A DNA stretch of 64,000 nucleotides, taken from Bacteroides sp. 51 (GTDB lineage Bacteria; Bacteroidota; Bacteroidia; Bacteroidales; Bacteroidaceae). Position 1 is the stretch's first letter, and the number at the start of each line of letters is the position of its first letter. The stretch spans positions 88,470-152,469 of the forward strand of contig NZ_QVMI01000019.1 of assembly GCF_010500965.1 (NCBI RefSeq). The letters are read 5' to 3'. The notes under the pieces were generated by a model that saw only the letters and a program-made list of their open reading frames with translations, was not told where the DNA came from and ran no database searches. Position numbers and translations under genes: made by a program. Shown piece by piece: positions 42,664 through 51,912 of the stretch.

Positions 42664-45384
42664 TTAACCTTCGAGCATCGCCTGCGCCGCTGCCAATCTA
42701 GCAATAGGCACTCTAAAAGGAGAGCAACTGACGTAGTCAAGACCTACCTTATTGCAGAACTTCACAGATGATGGTTCACCACCATGTTCGCCACAGATAC
42801 CACATTTCAGGTCAGGACGTACGGCACGGCCTTTTTCTGTGGCCATACGGATTAACTGTCCAACACCATTTTGGTCGAGTACCTGGAATGGGTCAACCTT
42901 CAAGATCTTCTTTTCAAGATAAATCGGAAGGAAGGAAGCGATATCATCACGAGAATAACCGAAGGTCATTTGTGTCAAGTCGTTTGTTCCGAATGAGAAG
43001 AACTCGGCAGCAGATGCAATACGATCGGCAGTAAGAGCAGCACGAGGAATCTCAATCATGGTTCCCACTTTAAATTCAATGCTGTCACCTGCTTCTTCAA
43101 ACAACTTAGCTGCGGTAGCACGAATAATCTTCTCTTGCTCAAGGAACTCATATAGAATACCGGTAAGAGGCACCATAATTTCAGGAATAGCCGTAATACC
43201 TTTTTTCTTCAAGTTCAGAGCAGCACCCAAGATAGCACGGGTTTGCATTTCGGTAATTTCAGGATATGTATTTCCTAAACGTGCACCGCGATGACCTAAC
43301 ATCGGGTTTTGTTCGTGTAGCGCATCAACACGTTGACGAATCACCTTCACATCTACCCCCATAGCATCTGCCATCTCTTGCTGACCTTTATCATCATGAG
43401 GAACAAACTCATGCAAAGGAGGATCGAGCAGACGAACAGTCACCGGAAGACCAGCCATAGCTTCGAAGATACCTTCAAAGTCAGCTTTTTGGTAAGGTAA
43501 TATCTTTTCCAGAGCAATACGACGACCTTCTGCATTTTCTGCCAGAATCATTTCGCGCATAGCCTTAATCTTATCTCCTTCGAAGAACATGTGTTCCGTA
43601 CGGCAAAGTCCAATACCGCTGGCACCAAATTTACGGGCAACAAGTGCATCCTTTGGAGTATCAGCATTGGTACGTACTTTCATGCGGGTAAACTTATCTG
43701 CCAGTTCCATGATAGCAGTGAAATCTTCATCCAATTCAGCTTCGCTGGTAGCAATCTTACCTTCAAAGATATCGCCGGTTGAACCATTAAGAGAAATGTA
43801 ATCGCCTTCTTTCAGTGTAAGTCCATCCACTTCAACTATTTTGGCAGCATAATCAATCTTCAATGTTCCGGCACCCGAAACGCAACATTTACCCATTCCG
43901 CGAGCTACTACAGCAGCGTGAGAAGTCATACCACCACGAGCAGTAAGGATACCCTCAGCAACGGCCATACCTGCAAGGTCTTCCGGAGAAGTTTCAATAC
44001 GCACCATGATTACTTTCTCGCCTCTTTTTGCCCAATCGGTTGCATCATCGGCGCTAAAGACAATCTTACCGGTTGATGCACCTGGTGATGCCGCCAAACC
44101 TTTAGCGATAAGTTTCGCACTCTTTAATGCTACTTTATCAAATACAGGGTGAAGAAGTTCATCCAAACGATTAGCATCAATACGAAGAAGAGCTGTTTTC
44201 TCGTCAATCATTCCCTGACGGAACATATCCATAGCAATCTTCACCATAGCCGCACCCGTTCTCTTACCGCTACGGGTTTGCAGCATCCACAATTTACCTT
44301 CCTGTACGGTAAATTCCATATCCTGCATGTCACGGTAATGATCTTCAAGTTTGGTTTGGATCACATCAAGTTCTTTATAAATTTCGGGCATAGCTTCTTC
44401 CATAGAAGGGAAGTTTGCTGCGCGATCTGCTTCAGATACACCAGCCAGTTCGGCCCAACGTTGAGAACCCAGCTTGGTAATTTGCTGTGGAGTGCGGATA
44501 CCGGCTACTACGTCTTCCCCTTGTGCATTAATCAGATATTCGCCAATGAATTGGTCTTCACCTGTTGCTGCGTCACGGCTAAAGCATACACCTGTTGCAG
44601 AAGTATCACCCATATTACCGAATACCATGGCCTGTACGTTAACTGCTGTTCCCCATTCGGCAGGAATACCTTCCATTTTACGATAAAGGATAGCGCGTTC
44701 GTTCATCCACGAATCGAATACCGAGCAAATGGCTCCCCAAAGCTGTTCGTAAGCCGATGTTGGGAAATCTTTTCCGGTCTGAGCTTTTACTGCTGCTTTA
44801 AACTTAGCAACCAACTCTTTCAAATCGTCTACCGAAAGTTCGTTATCCAGCTCAACGCCTTTTGCCTCTTTCACTTCTTCGATGATTTCCTCGAAAGGAT
44901 CGATATCGTTTTTGTTGACAGGCTTCATGCCTAATACAACGTCACCATACATCTGTACGAAACGACGGTAAGAGTCCCAAGCGAAACGGGCATTTCCAGT
45001 CTTGCGGGTCATTCCTTCTACCACCTCGTCATTCAGTCCCAGGTTAAGGATGGTATCCATCATACCCGGCATAGACGCACGGGCACCTGAACGTACAGAA
45101 ACTAATAATGGGTTTTCTATATCGCCAAACTTGGAGTTCATCAATGATTCTACCTGAGCTATTGCCTTTTCAACTTCACCTTTCAGTAAAGACACTACCT
45201 GCTCCTGACCGAGTTCGTAGTATTCCGAACATACATCGGTAGTGATAGTAAATCCCGGAGGTACGGGAACGCCGATCAGGTTCATTTCCGCCAGATTCGC
45301 GCCTTTTCCCCCAAGCAAATTTTTCATGTCAGCCTTGCCTTCCGCCTGGCCATTTCCAAAGGTGTAAACTCTTTTTTTGTTCAT
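42664..45384 (-). CDS. ppdK: Pyruvate, phosphate dikinase
   Basis: 906 residues, full family length. The N-terminal ATP-grasp part begins LLGGKGANLAEMNLIGVPVP. The central phosphohistidine domain has its His at about residue 489 in GGMTSHAAVVARGMGKCCVS. The C-terminal PEP/pyruvate barrel shows GTNDLTQMTFGYSRDD and LKCGICGEHGGEP, with the catalytic Cys in CGICGE. It interconverts pyruvate, ATP and phosphate with PEP, AMP and pyrophosphate, linking glycolysis and gluconeogenesis in anaerobes. It is monocistronic. Confidence 0.96.
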   Translation of the reverse strand: MNKKRVYTFGNGQAEGKADMKNLLGGKGANLAEMNLIGVPVPPGFTITTDVCSEYYELGQEQVVSLLKGEVEKAIAQVESLMNSKFGDIENPLLVSVRSGARASMPGMMDTILNLGLNDEVVEGMTRKTGNARFAWDSYRRFVQMYGDVVLGMKPVNKNDIDPFEEIIEEVKEAKGVELDNELSVDDLKELVAKFKAAVKAQTGKDFPTSAYEQLWGAICSVFDSWMNERAILYRKMEGIPAEWGTAVNVQAMVFGNMGDTSATGVCFSRDAATGEDQFIGEYLINAQGEDVVAGIRTPQQITKLGSQRWAELAGVSEADRAANFPSMEEAMPEIYKELDVIQTKLEDHYRDMQDMEFTVQEGKLWMLQTRSGKRTGAAMVKIAMDMFRQGMIDEKTALLRIDANRLDELLHPVFDKVALKSAKLIAKGLAASPGASTGKIVFSADDATDWAKRGEKVIMVRIETSPEDLAGMAVAEGILTARGGMTSHAAVVARGMGKCCVSGAGTLKIDYAAKIVEVDGLTLKEGDYISLNGSTGDIFEGKIATSEAELDEDFTAIMELADKFTRMKVRTNADTPKDALVARKFGASGIGLCRTEHMFFEGDKIKAMREMILAENAEGRRIALEKILPYQKADFEGIFEAMAGLPVTVRLLDPPLHEFVPHDDKGQQEMADAMGVDVKVIRQRVDALHEQNPMLGHRGARLGNTYPEITEMQTRAILGAALNLKKKGITAIPEIMVPLTGILYEFLEQEKIIRATAAKLFEEAGDSIEFKVGTMIEIPRAALTADRIASAAEFFSFGTNDLTQMTFGYSRDDIASFLPIYLEKKILKVDPFQVLDQNGVGQLIRMATEKGRAVRPDLKCGICGEHGGEPSSVKFCNKVGLDYVSCSPFRVPIARLAAAQAMLEG

Positions 45385-45425
45385 AAGTACTTGTTTAAAG
45401 TTATAATGATTAGATTATAGTGGCA

Positions 45426-45433
45426 CAAAACTA
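45426..45433 (-). promoter_or_regulatory. -7 box (TAGTTTTG, minus strand) for ppdK
   Basis: Complement of CAAAACTA, a TAnnTTTG match about 42 nt upstream of the ppdK start. Confidence 0.45.
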
Positions 45434-45536
45434 ATTATATTTTAGAAACTTAAAAAGTTTTCATGCCCTAATTTGCAATTTCGACATTACAAAATAGAAT
45501 ATTTTCTCAGATGCGCAGAAATCTAATAAAAATGCT

Positions 45537-45544
45537 TATTTTTG
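45537..45544 (+). promoter_or_regulatory. -7 box (TATTTTTG) for the rlmD/rluA operon
   Basis: TAnnTTTG match about 28 nt upstream of the TTG start at 45573; this short leader supports that start. Confidence 0.45.
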
Positions 45545-45572
45545 CAGAATAATTTATTAAACTGGTGTAAAA

Positions 45573-46991
45573 TTGGCACGTAAGAAAAAGGAGCTTCCCT
45601 TGCTCGAAAAGGTGATGATAACAGATGTGGCTGCTGAGGGAAAAGCCATTGCGAAAGTTAACGACCTGGTTATTTTTGTTCCTTATGTGGTGCCGGGCGA
45701 TGTAGTAGACCTGCAAGTTAAAAGAAAAAAGAATAAATACGCCGAAGCCGAAGCCGTGAATTTTCACGAATACGCCAGACTCCGTGCCGTTCCTTTTTGC
45801 GAGCATTATGGTGTGTGCGGCGGTTGCAAATGGCAGGTACTCCCCTATTCCGAGCAAATCAGATTCAAACAGAAACAAGTCACCGACAATCTTACCCGCA
45901 TAGGGAAGATCGAACTACCGGAGATATCGCCTATCCTTGGCTCAGAGAAAATTCAATTCTATCGCAATAAACTGGAGTTTACCTTTTCTAATAAGCGCTG
46001 GCTTACATACGAAGAGGTAAAGCAGAACGTGAAGTACGATCAGATGAATGCCGTAGGTTTCCATATTCCCGGAGCATTCGATAAAGTGCTGGCTATTGAA
46101 AAGTGCTGGTTGCAGGATGATATATCCAACCGTATCCGTAATGCCGTACGCGATTATGCTTACGAAAATGATTATTCTTTCTTTGATATACGCAACCAGG
46201 TAGGTATGCTTCGCAATATGATCATCCGTACTTCCACAACCGGAGAACTGATGGTTATCCTGATTTGCAAAATAGAAGAAGAGGAAGAAATGGATCGCTT
46301 CAAACAGATTCTTCAATACATGGCCGATACATTCCCTGAGATTACATCACTGATGTATGTGGTGAATAATAAATGTAACGATACCATCGGCGATTTGGAT
46401 ATCCATGTATTTAAAGGTAATGATCATATATTCGAAGAGATGGAGGGGCTGCGTTTTAAGATCGGGCCTAAATCTTTTTATCAGACCAATTCCGAACAGG
46501 CATACAACCTATATAAAATAACCCGCGACTTTGCCGGGCTTACCGGAAATGAACTTGTTTACGATTTATATACCGGTACAGGTACCATAGCTAACTTTGT
46601 AGCACGCCAGGCACGCCAGGTTATCGGCATTGAATATGTTCCCGAGGCCATTGAAGATGCCAAGGTGAATGCCGAGATCAATGGAATCAATAATAGCTTG
46701 TTCTTTGCCGGAGACATGAAAGATATGCTAACCCAGGACTTTATTAATCAATACGGCAGACCTGACGTTATCATCACCGACCCGCCGCGTGCAGGTATGC
46801 ATCAGGATGTAATTGATGTTATCCTGTTTGCCGAGCCTAAACGTATAGTATATGTAAGTTGCAACCCGGCAACGCAAGCCCGCGACCTGGCTTTATTAGA
46901 CGAAAAGTATAAAGTTACAGCGGTACAACCTGTAGATATGTTCCCACATACACACCATGTAGAAAATGTGGTACGCCTGGAAAAAAGATAA
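45573..46991 (+). CDS. rlmD: 23S rRNA (uracil-C5)-methyltransferase, RlmD/RumA family
   Basis: 472 residues from TTG at 45573. N-terminal TRAM domain (about 8-65), iron-sulfur cluster Cys76, Cys82 and Cys85 (FCEHYGVCGGCKW) with a fourth Cys in AIEKCWLQDD, then a SAM-dependent methyltransferase domain (LVYDLYTGTGTIANFVA, TDPPRAGMHQDVI) and the catalytic Cys in YVSCNPAT. It forms m5U in 23S rRNA; which U is modified depends on the subfamily, and Bacteroidota RumA-like enzymes are not all proven RlmD. The RluA-type gene follows 11 nt later. Confidence 0.88.
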   Translation: MARKKKELPLLEKVMITDVAAEGKAIAKVNDLVIFVPYVVPGDVVDLQVKRKKNKYAEAEAVNFHEYARLRAVPFCEHYGVCGGCKWQVLPYSEQIRFKQKQVTDNLTRIGKIELPEISPILGSEKIQFYRNKLEFTFSNKRWLTYEEVKQNVKYDQMNAVGFHIPGAFDKVLAIEKCWLQDDISNRIRNAVRDYAYENDYSFFDIRNQVGMLRNMIIRTSTTGELMVILICKIEEEEEMDRFKQILQYMADTFPEITSLMYVVNNKCNDTIGDLDIHVFKGNDHIFEEMEGLRFKIGPKSFYQTNSEQAYNLYKITRDFAGLTGNELVYDLYTGTGTIANFVARQARQVIGIEYVPEAIEDAKVNAEINGINNSLFFAGDMKDMLTQDFINQYGRPDVIITDPPRAGMHQDVIDVILFAEPKRIVYVSCNPATQARDLALLDEKYKVTAVQPVDMFPHTHHVENVVRLEKR

Positions 46992-47002
46992 TATAAACAA
47001 AG

Positions 47003-47971
47003 ATGACCATTAAAAAAACAAAGGAAGCAACAGCTCCTCAAAAGAAAAAAGAACGGAAAGAAAAACCGGCTCACCTGATTGCACGGGCAAAAGCTAAGTT
47101 CATGACTTATCAGGTAAAAGAACCTTGTGAGCTAATGGACTTTCTGATGAAAGCTAAAGATGGCATCAGCCGTACCACAGCCAAATCTCTTTTAAGCAAA
47201 CGCCAGGTGTATGTAGACAATGTGATCACTACACAATATAACTTTCCTTTAAAACCCGGCATGAAAATACAAATCAGCAAGGATAAAGGAAAGAAAGAAT
47301 TCCGCAGCAGCTTGTTGAAGATTGTTTATGAAGATGCTTATATTTTAGTAATCGAGAAACGCGGAGGGCTGCTGACTATCGGAACTGATAAGCAGAAAGA
47401 ACGTACAGCTCATTCTATATTAAATGAATATGTTCAACGTTCGGGCAAACAAAACCGGGTTTATGTGGTACATCGTTTAGATAGAGACACTTCTGGCTTA
47501 CTTGTTTTTGCCAAAGATGAGAAGACCAAATTTACGCTACAGGATTATTGGGAAGAAGTGGTAAAAGACCGGCGGTATATAGCTGTACTTTCCGGAGAAT
47601 TGGAAAACGACAAGGGTACTGTTACTTCCTGGTTGAAAGATAATAAAATGTATATTACTTATTCCAGTATGTCTAATAACGGAGGAGACAAAGCGGTTAC
47701 ACATTACAAAACCATCAAACGGGCGAATGGTTATTCGCTTGTCGAACTGGAACTGGAAACGGGAAGAAAAAACCAAATACGTGTTCATATGCAGGACCTC
47801 AAGCATCCGGTACTTGGCGATGTGAAATACGGAGATGGTAATGATCCGCTAGGACGATTGGCGCTCCATGCTTTTAAGCTCTCGTTTTATCATCCAGTAA
47901 CCAACGATTTAATGGAGTTCGAAACGCCTTATCCGCCAGCATTTAAGAAATTGGTATTGAAGACTTCGTAA
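47003..47971 (+). CDS. RluA-family pseudouridine synthase
   Basis: 322 residues. A Lys-rich N-terminus of about 35 residues is followed by an S4-like RNA-binding domain (about 40-95, GISRTTAKSLLSKRQVYVDN) and the RluA catalytic domain with Asp160 in VVHRLDRDTSGLLVFAK and the later ETGRKNQIRVHM and HPVLGDVKYG motifs. It converts uridine to pseudouridine in rRNA or tRNA; the site cannot be named. It lies downstream of the rRNA methyltransferase in one operon, which fits a shared role in ribosome maturation. Confidence 0.9.
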   Translation: MTIKKTKEATAPQKKKERKEKPAHLIARAKAKFMTYQVKEPCELMDFLMKAKDGISRTTAKSLLSKRQVYVDNVITTQYNFPLKPGMKIQISKDKGKKEFRSSLLKIVYEDAYILVIEKRGGLLTIGTDKQKERTAHSILNEYVQRSGKQNRVYVVHRLDRDTSGLLVFAKDEKTKFTLQDYWEEVVKDRRYIAVLSGELENDKGTVTSWLKDNKMYITYSSMSNNGGDKAVTHYKTIKRANGYSLVELELETGRKNQIRVHMQDLKHPVLGDVKYGDGNDPLGRLALHAFKLSFYHPVTNDLMEFETPYPPAFKKLVLKTS

Positions 47972-47972
47972 A

Positions 47973-48033
47973 GGGCGGTTCGCGAACCGCCCGAAAATGG
48001 CTTCCTATGTGTTGGGCGGTTCGCGAACCGCCC
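47973..48033. repeat. Two perfect 20-bp palindromes GGGCGGTTCG/CGAACCGCCC
   Basis: Identical self-complementary sequences at 47973-47992 and 48014-48033, 21 nt apart, fill the gap between two convergent genes, starting 1 nt after the RluA-type stop and ending just before the next stop. They can form terminator-like hairpins on both strands. This palindrome type occurs in many genomes as intergenic repeat. Confidence 0.8.
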
Positions 48034-48861
48034 CTACGGTAGCCTGTATTCTATCCTTCGGCGGGTAATATGCAGGATTTCTTTATTTTCATCAAATCCC
48101 GTTCGTTTCAGCCAGTTACCCTCGTTATCAAATTCGTCCATTTCAAAATAAACTTTATTAATCTCATCTGAATAAGAAAGAGGTTTACTTATCACTTCAA
48201 CGAGCTGGTTCTCTTCATTATATTTGCAAACTCTCCAGAACGAATCGCCATTCTCATCAACACAACGGATTTCCACTAGGTTTTCCTGCTCATCAAAAAC
48301 ACGTATAAAATGCTGTTCCTTCTGGGTATCAGCATCAATTACATCCATAATAATCTGGTCTTTTTCATATTTCCAAAAGGCCTCTATAGTCGTACGTTCT
48401 CCCTCTTGATCAATTAGAACCATTTCCCATTTTTCACTATTCCCGTTTTGCACAACCAGTCGCTGCAACGTGCTATCCGAATATACAGTATCATTTTCAT
48501 AGCTACAGTTCATTATATTATTTTCTACTTTACGACCATTCCGATCATAACGAAACTTGCTAATTTGCCTACTAATAATCGAGACTCCGACTTCCTCTCC
48601 TACTTCATCTTTCTCAACACGATAAATGCAGTTGTGCATCTCCACCAAACGGTTCAGTGTATCAAAATGAAACTCACTCGTTTGGAATGGATATGTCATT
48701 TCACCGTTCACTACATTATATACAGTATCGGTTACTTTCTTCACACTCCCATAAACTTTTCCGCAAGGTATCTCACTATGATAATAGCATTTACCTTTCC
48801 CGCAACTGGAAAAAATACATATCAGACAGATTACAAACCAAAAGAAAAGAGGAGCTTTCAT
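48034..48861 (-). CDS. Lipoprotein with YD/RHS-like short repeats
   Basis: 275 residues from the ATG at 48861, which opens a lipoprotein signal (APLFFWFVICLICIFSSC, Cys20) and lies downstream of a good promoter; a longer frame to 48996 would overlap that promoter and the divergent map gene. The mature chain has loosely repeated strand units (FHFDTLNRLVEMHN, FRYDRNGRKVEN, RVFDEQENLVEIR, CKYNEENQLVEVI, MDEFDNEGNWLKRT) of the YD type, which form an extended beta-structure. Envelope-located; function unknown. Confidence 0.75.
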   Translation of the reverse strand: MKAPLFFWFVICLICIFSSCGKGKCYYHSEIPCGKVYGSVKKVTDTVYNVVNGEMTYPFQTSEFHFDTLNRLVEMHNCIYRVEKDEVGEEVGVSIISRQISKFRYDRNGRKVENNIMNCSYENDTVYSDSTLQRLVVQNGNSEKWEMVLIDQEGERTTIEAFWKYEKDQIIMDVIDADTQKEQHFIRVFDEQENLVEIRCVDENGDSFWRVCKYNEENQLVEVISKPLSYSDEINKVYFEMDEFDNEGNWLKRTGFDENKEILHITRRRIEYRLP

Positions 48862-48910
48862 TGTATTGAATATCAAGTGAATTACCGTAATTGCACAATT
48901 ATCTATATGA

Positions 48911-48940
48911 CAAAGATAAATTAAAATCACCGATTCCAAA
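48911..48940 (-). promoter_or_regulatory. Promoter for the YD-repeat lipoprotein
   Basis: Minus-strand TTTG (complement of CAAA at 48937-48940), 18-nt spacer, TATCTTTG (complement of 48911-48918). It is back-to-back with the map promoter, only 30-40 bp apart. Confidence 0.55.
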
Positions 48941-48950
48941 CAATTCCTAT

Positions 48951-48958
48951 TATCTTTG
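48951..48958 (+). promoter_or_regulatory. -7 box (TATCTTTG) deciding the map start
   Basis: TAnnTTTG match. Transcription would begin at about 48964-48967, after the first in-frame ATG (48962), so the ATG at 48983 is the likely start. Confidence 0.55.
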
Positions 48959-48982
48959 TTCATGATAAAACTCGATATTAAA

Positions 48983-49834
48983 ATGAAAAAGAACAATAAA
49001 CAACGTTTTACCCCCGGTTGCTATTCCAATGAAATAGAAGATAGAATCCAGAAATTGAGAAACGCAGGAGCAAAACTCCCACCCCGCAAGGTATTACGCA
49101 CTCCCGAACAGATCGAAGGAATTCGCGAGAGCGCGAAAATAAACACAGCTTTGCTGGATCATATTGCTGAGCATATCCGTGAAGGTATGTCTACCGAAGA
49201 AATTGATAAAATGGTTTTCGACTTTACCACAGCTCAGGGAGCTACCCCGGCCCCACTCAATTACAATGGATATCCTAAAAGTGTCTGCACCTCTATCAAC
49301 GATGTTGTTTGTCATGGTATCCCTAGCCCTACAGAGATTCTCCATAATGGCGATATTGTGAACGTTGATGTTTCTACCATATATAAAGGTTATTTCTCTG
49401 ATGCATCACGCATGTTTATGATAGGCGAAGTAAAACCGGAAATAAAGAAACTTGTAGAAGTAGCCAAAGAATGTATGGAAATAGGTATTGCAACCGCACA
49501 ACCCTGGGCACGCCTGGGTGATGTCGGCGCCGCTATACAGAAACATGCCGAAGCACACGGCTATAGTGTGGTACGCGACCTTTGCGGACATGGAGTGGGT
49601 ATCAAATTCCACGAAGCTCCCGATGTAGAACATTTCGGCAGACCGGGAACCAAAGAAGTGATCCTGCCCGGCATGACGTTTACTATTGAACCAATGATCA
49701 ATATGGGTACCTACGAAGTATTTGTTGATGAAGCAGACGATTGGACCATATTTACAGACGACGGACTGCCTTCAGCACAATGGGAAAGCATGATCCTGAT
49801 CACCGAAAACGGAAATGAAGTTCTAACATCCTAA
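48983..49834 (+). CDS. map: Type I methionine aminopeptidase
   Basis: 283 residues from 48983; see the promoter entry for the choice of start. An N-terminal extension of about 40 residues (MKKNNKQRFTPGCYSNEIED) precedes the pita-bread fold. Metal ligands are seen in VNVDVSTIYKGYFSDASRMF (two Asp), GHGVGIKFHEAPDV (His), TIEPMINMG (Glu) and AQWESMILIT (Glu). It removes the initiator Met from new proteins. The gene ends with TAATG, overlapping the rmuC start, so translation is probably coupled. Confidence 0.92.
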   Translation: MKKNNKQRFTPGCYSNEIEDRIQKLRNAGAKLPPRKVLRTPEQIEGIRESAKINTALLDHIAEHIREGMSTEEIDKMVFDFTTAQGATPAPLNYNGYPKSVCTSINDVVCHGIPSPTEILHNGDIVNVDVSTIYKGYFSDASRMFMIGEVKPEIKKLVEVAKECMEIGIATAQPWARLGDVGAAIQKHAEAHGYSVVRDLCGHGVGIKFHEAPDVEHFGRPGTKEVILPGMTFTIEPMINMGTYEVFVDEADDWTIFTDDGLPSAQWESMILITENGNEVLTS

Positions 49835-51039
49835 TGGAAATTGTCTTATTATCTGCCAATATTCTCCTGTTCCTTATTCTTCTGATTGTGGTATGGATCA
49901 GGACAAAGCGCTCCGACTCCAATCAACTGGAAACTGCGTTACGCCAACAAATGCTGGAAAACCGGGAGGAGCTAAACCGTAGTATACGGGAGTTACGCAT
50001 GGAACTTCAGGATGCTATGCATAAAAACATGCTCACAACCGGCGAATTGCAAAAGCAAAAGTTCGAGACGATGGCGCGCCAGCAGGAGCAACTCATCAAG
50101 TCGACAGAGAAACGGCTGGACGAGATGCGGATTATGGTTGAAGAGAAGTTACAGAAAACACTGAATGAACGTATCGGACAATCTTTCGAGATCGTTCGCT
50201 CCCAACTGGAAAGTGTACAGAAAGGGCTTGGCGAAATGAAATCATTGGCTCAGGACGTAGGGGGCTTGAAAAAAGTACTGACCAATGTAAAAATGCGTGG
50301 TACCTTCGGTGAAGTACAGTTAAGTGCTTTATTGGAGCAAATGATGAGTCCCGAACAATATGTGGCTAATGTAAAGACCAAAAAGAATAGTACGGAATTC
50401 GTAGAGTATGCCATTAAACTTCCGGGCAAAGATGATATGAACAGCATTGTCTACCTACCGATTGATGCCAAATTCCCAAAAGACGTTTACGAACAGTATT
50501 ATGATGCCTTTGAAGCAAGTGACACTGCACTTATCGAATCATCCGGCAAGCAATTGGAGATTACCATCAAAAAAATGGCCAAAGACATTCACGAGAAGTA
50601 TGTAGACCCACCATATACAACGGATTTTGCGATCATGTTTCTTCCTTTTGAGAGCATATACGCCGAGGTTATCCGGCGAACGTCTTTAATAGAAACCTTG
50701 CAAAGAGAGTATAAGATCGTAGTTACCGGCCCTACTACCTTGGGAGCTATCCTTAACAGTCTGCAAATGGGCTTCCGCACATTGGCCATTCAAAAACGTA
50801 CCGGTGAGGTTTGGAGCATTCTTGGGGCGGTAAAAACGGAGTTCAGCAAATTCGGCGGACTGCTCGAAAAGGTGCAGAAGAATCTACACCTTGCAGGTGA
50901 TCAGCTAGAGGAAGTTATGGGTAAACGTACCCGCGCCATCGAACGTAGATTACGGCAAGTAGAACAACTACCCAATGAAGAAAGCAGGAAAATCCTCCCA
51001 CTTGACGATGACGACGAAGGTAGCGAATCATTAGATTAA
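49834..51039 (+). CDS. rmuC: RmuC-family DNA recombination protein
   Basis: 401 residues. One N-terminal membrane helix (IVLLSANILLFLILLIVVW) is followed by a long coiled coil (about 30-125) and the RmuC nuclease-like core (MRGTFGEVQLSALLEQMMSP, YLPIDAKFPKDVYEQYY, TDFAIMFLPFESIYAEV, VTGPTTLGAILNSLQMGF). RmuC limits inverted-repeat rearrangements in E. coli, a matter of some interest in a region so rich in inverted repeats. The start ATG overlaps the map stop. Confidence 0.92.
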   Translation: MEIVLLSANILLFLILLIVVWIRTKRSDSNQLETALRQQMLENREELNRSIRELRMELQDAMHKNMLTTGELQKQKFETMARQQEQLIKSTEKRLDEMRIMVEEKLQKTLNERIGQSFEIVRSQLESVQKGLGEMKSLAQDVGGLKKVLTNVKMRGTFGEVQLSALLEQMMSPEQYVANVKTKKNSTEFVEYAIKLPGKDDMNSIVYLPIDAKFPKDVYEQYYDAFEASDTALIESSGKQLEITIKKMAKDIHEKYVDPPYTTDFAIMFLPFESIYAEVIRRTSLIETLQREYKIVVTGPTTLGAILNSLQMGFRTLAIQKRTGEVWSILGAVKTEFSKFGGLLEKVQKNLHLAGDQLEEVMGKRTRAIERRLRQVEQLPNEESRKILPLDDDDEGSESLD

Positions 51040-51125
51040 GAGTTTTGGTGTATAACTGCGTAACTCTGCGGTTAAAAATTAATTCACTAGAATATAGAAA
51101 CGAAGGAAACTTTATAAAATCCCTC

Positions 51126-51734
51126 CTATTTCCCCAATCCCGATCTATCCACAGATCTATCGCTGGAGGTAGATGTTGCAGGCCGTGTACTTGGCCGGCT
51201 TGTTGACGGTTGACTTGTTGACGGTCCCACCCCTGGAGTTGGTCTTGTCAACCCCGATTTATCACCACTTGGTCTACCAGGTTGTTCCGGCCTGCTAGGT
51301 TGGCTTGGCCGATTTGGTCTGCTGGGTGTACTCGGATTGCTTGGCCGATGTGGTCGGTTCGGTCGGTTTGGCCTATTCGGTCGGTTAGGATAATAGCCAG
51401 GAGGAATAATCGGTCTGCCCGGTTCAGGATACCACATAGGAGGAACCACTGAAGGTACATAAGTCACATCATCATACAAAAACTCATACCCGGTCAAATA
51501 ATCATTCCAGAATTCCAATGCATACACCTCATCTCTGGATGTCCTATACTCTAACACTTCCTGATATCCATTCTCCGTATTGTTCACAGCCAACACTCTA
51601 TCCGGCGGTCCAACAATTGCTCTGACTTCCGCTTTGGTCATTCCCGTTGTCAGGCTGTTCAAGTCAAGGCTCTTATACATGGCACAGCCACCCGCAACCA
51701 AAGCAAGAACCAATAAATACACGATTCTTTTCAT
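51126..51734 (-). CDS. BamE/SmpA-like lipoprotein with Pro-Asn-Arg repeat tail
   Basis: 202 residues from the ATG at 51734 (MKRIVYLLVLALVAGGC, Cys17); an ATG four codons earlier is possible. Residues about 18-90 resemble the SmpA/OmlA/BamE fold (LNSLTTGMTKAEVRAIVGPP, YQEVLEYRTSRDEVYALEFW). The second half is low-complexity: NRPNRPNRPNRP units, then SRPNRPSQPSRP-type and Ser/Thr/Pro-rich sequence to the end. The tail is basic and disordered and may reach toward the cell wall or surface. It is not a standard BamE. Confidence 0.75.
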   Translation of the reverse strand: MKRIVYLLVLALVAGGCAMYKSLDLNSLTTGMTKAEVRAIVGPPDRVLAVNNTENGYQEVLEYRTSRDEVYALEFWNDYLTGYEFLYDDVTYVPSVVPPMWYPEPGRPIIPPGYYPNRPNRPNRPNRPHRPSNPSTPSRPNRPSQPSRPEQPGRPSGDKSGLTRPTPGVGPSTSQPSTSRPSTRPATSTSSDRSVDRSGLGK

Positions 51735-51770
51735 TGTTAAGTTCATTTAGGTTTCCATATATAACAAAAA

Positions 51771-51794
51771 AGCCGGTCAAATGTTGACCGGCTT
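51771..51794 (-). terminator. Terminator at the end of the xylose operon
   Basis: AGCCGGTCAA / TTGACCGGCT perfect 10-bp stem with a 4-nt loop, A run before and T run after, so it works in both directions. It lies about 120 nt beyond the xylE stop. Confidence 0.82.
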
Positions 51795-51800
51795 TTTTAT

Positions 51801-51910
51801 AAGAAGCTAGAAGTTAGAAGTTAGTAGTCAGAAGTTAGTAGTCAGGTCAGACCTAACCTAGCGGCATCGTTCCATTGGCCTAGCTACTAACTACTAGCTT
51901 CTTACTTCTG
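51801..51910. repeat. AGAAGTTAGTAGTC tandem and inverted repeat after xylE
   Basis: AGAAGTTAGTAGTC occurs twice in tandem (about 51817-51844). The block is matched in inverse by CTAGCTACTAACTACTAGCT (51880 on) and ACTTCTG. It is a slippage-type repeat filling the 3' flank of xylE. Confidence 0.65.
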
Positions 51911-51912
51911 AA

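Noticed and set aside
44149-44934. 261-codon plus-strand open frame
   Set aside because: It is fully antisense to ppdK, Cys/His/Phe-rich and without domain motifs; a shadow of the real gene.
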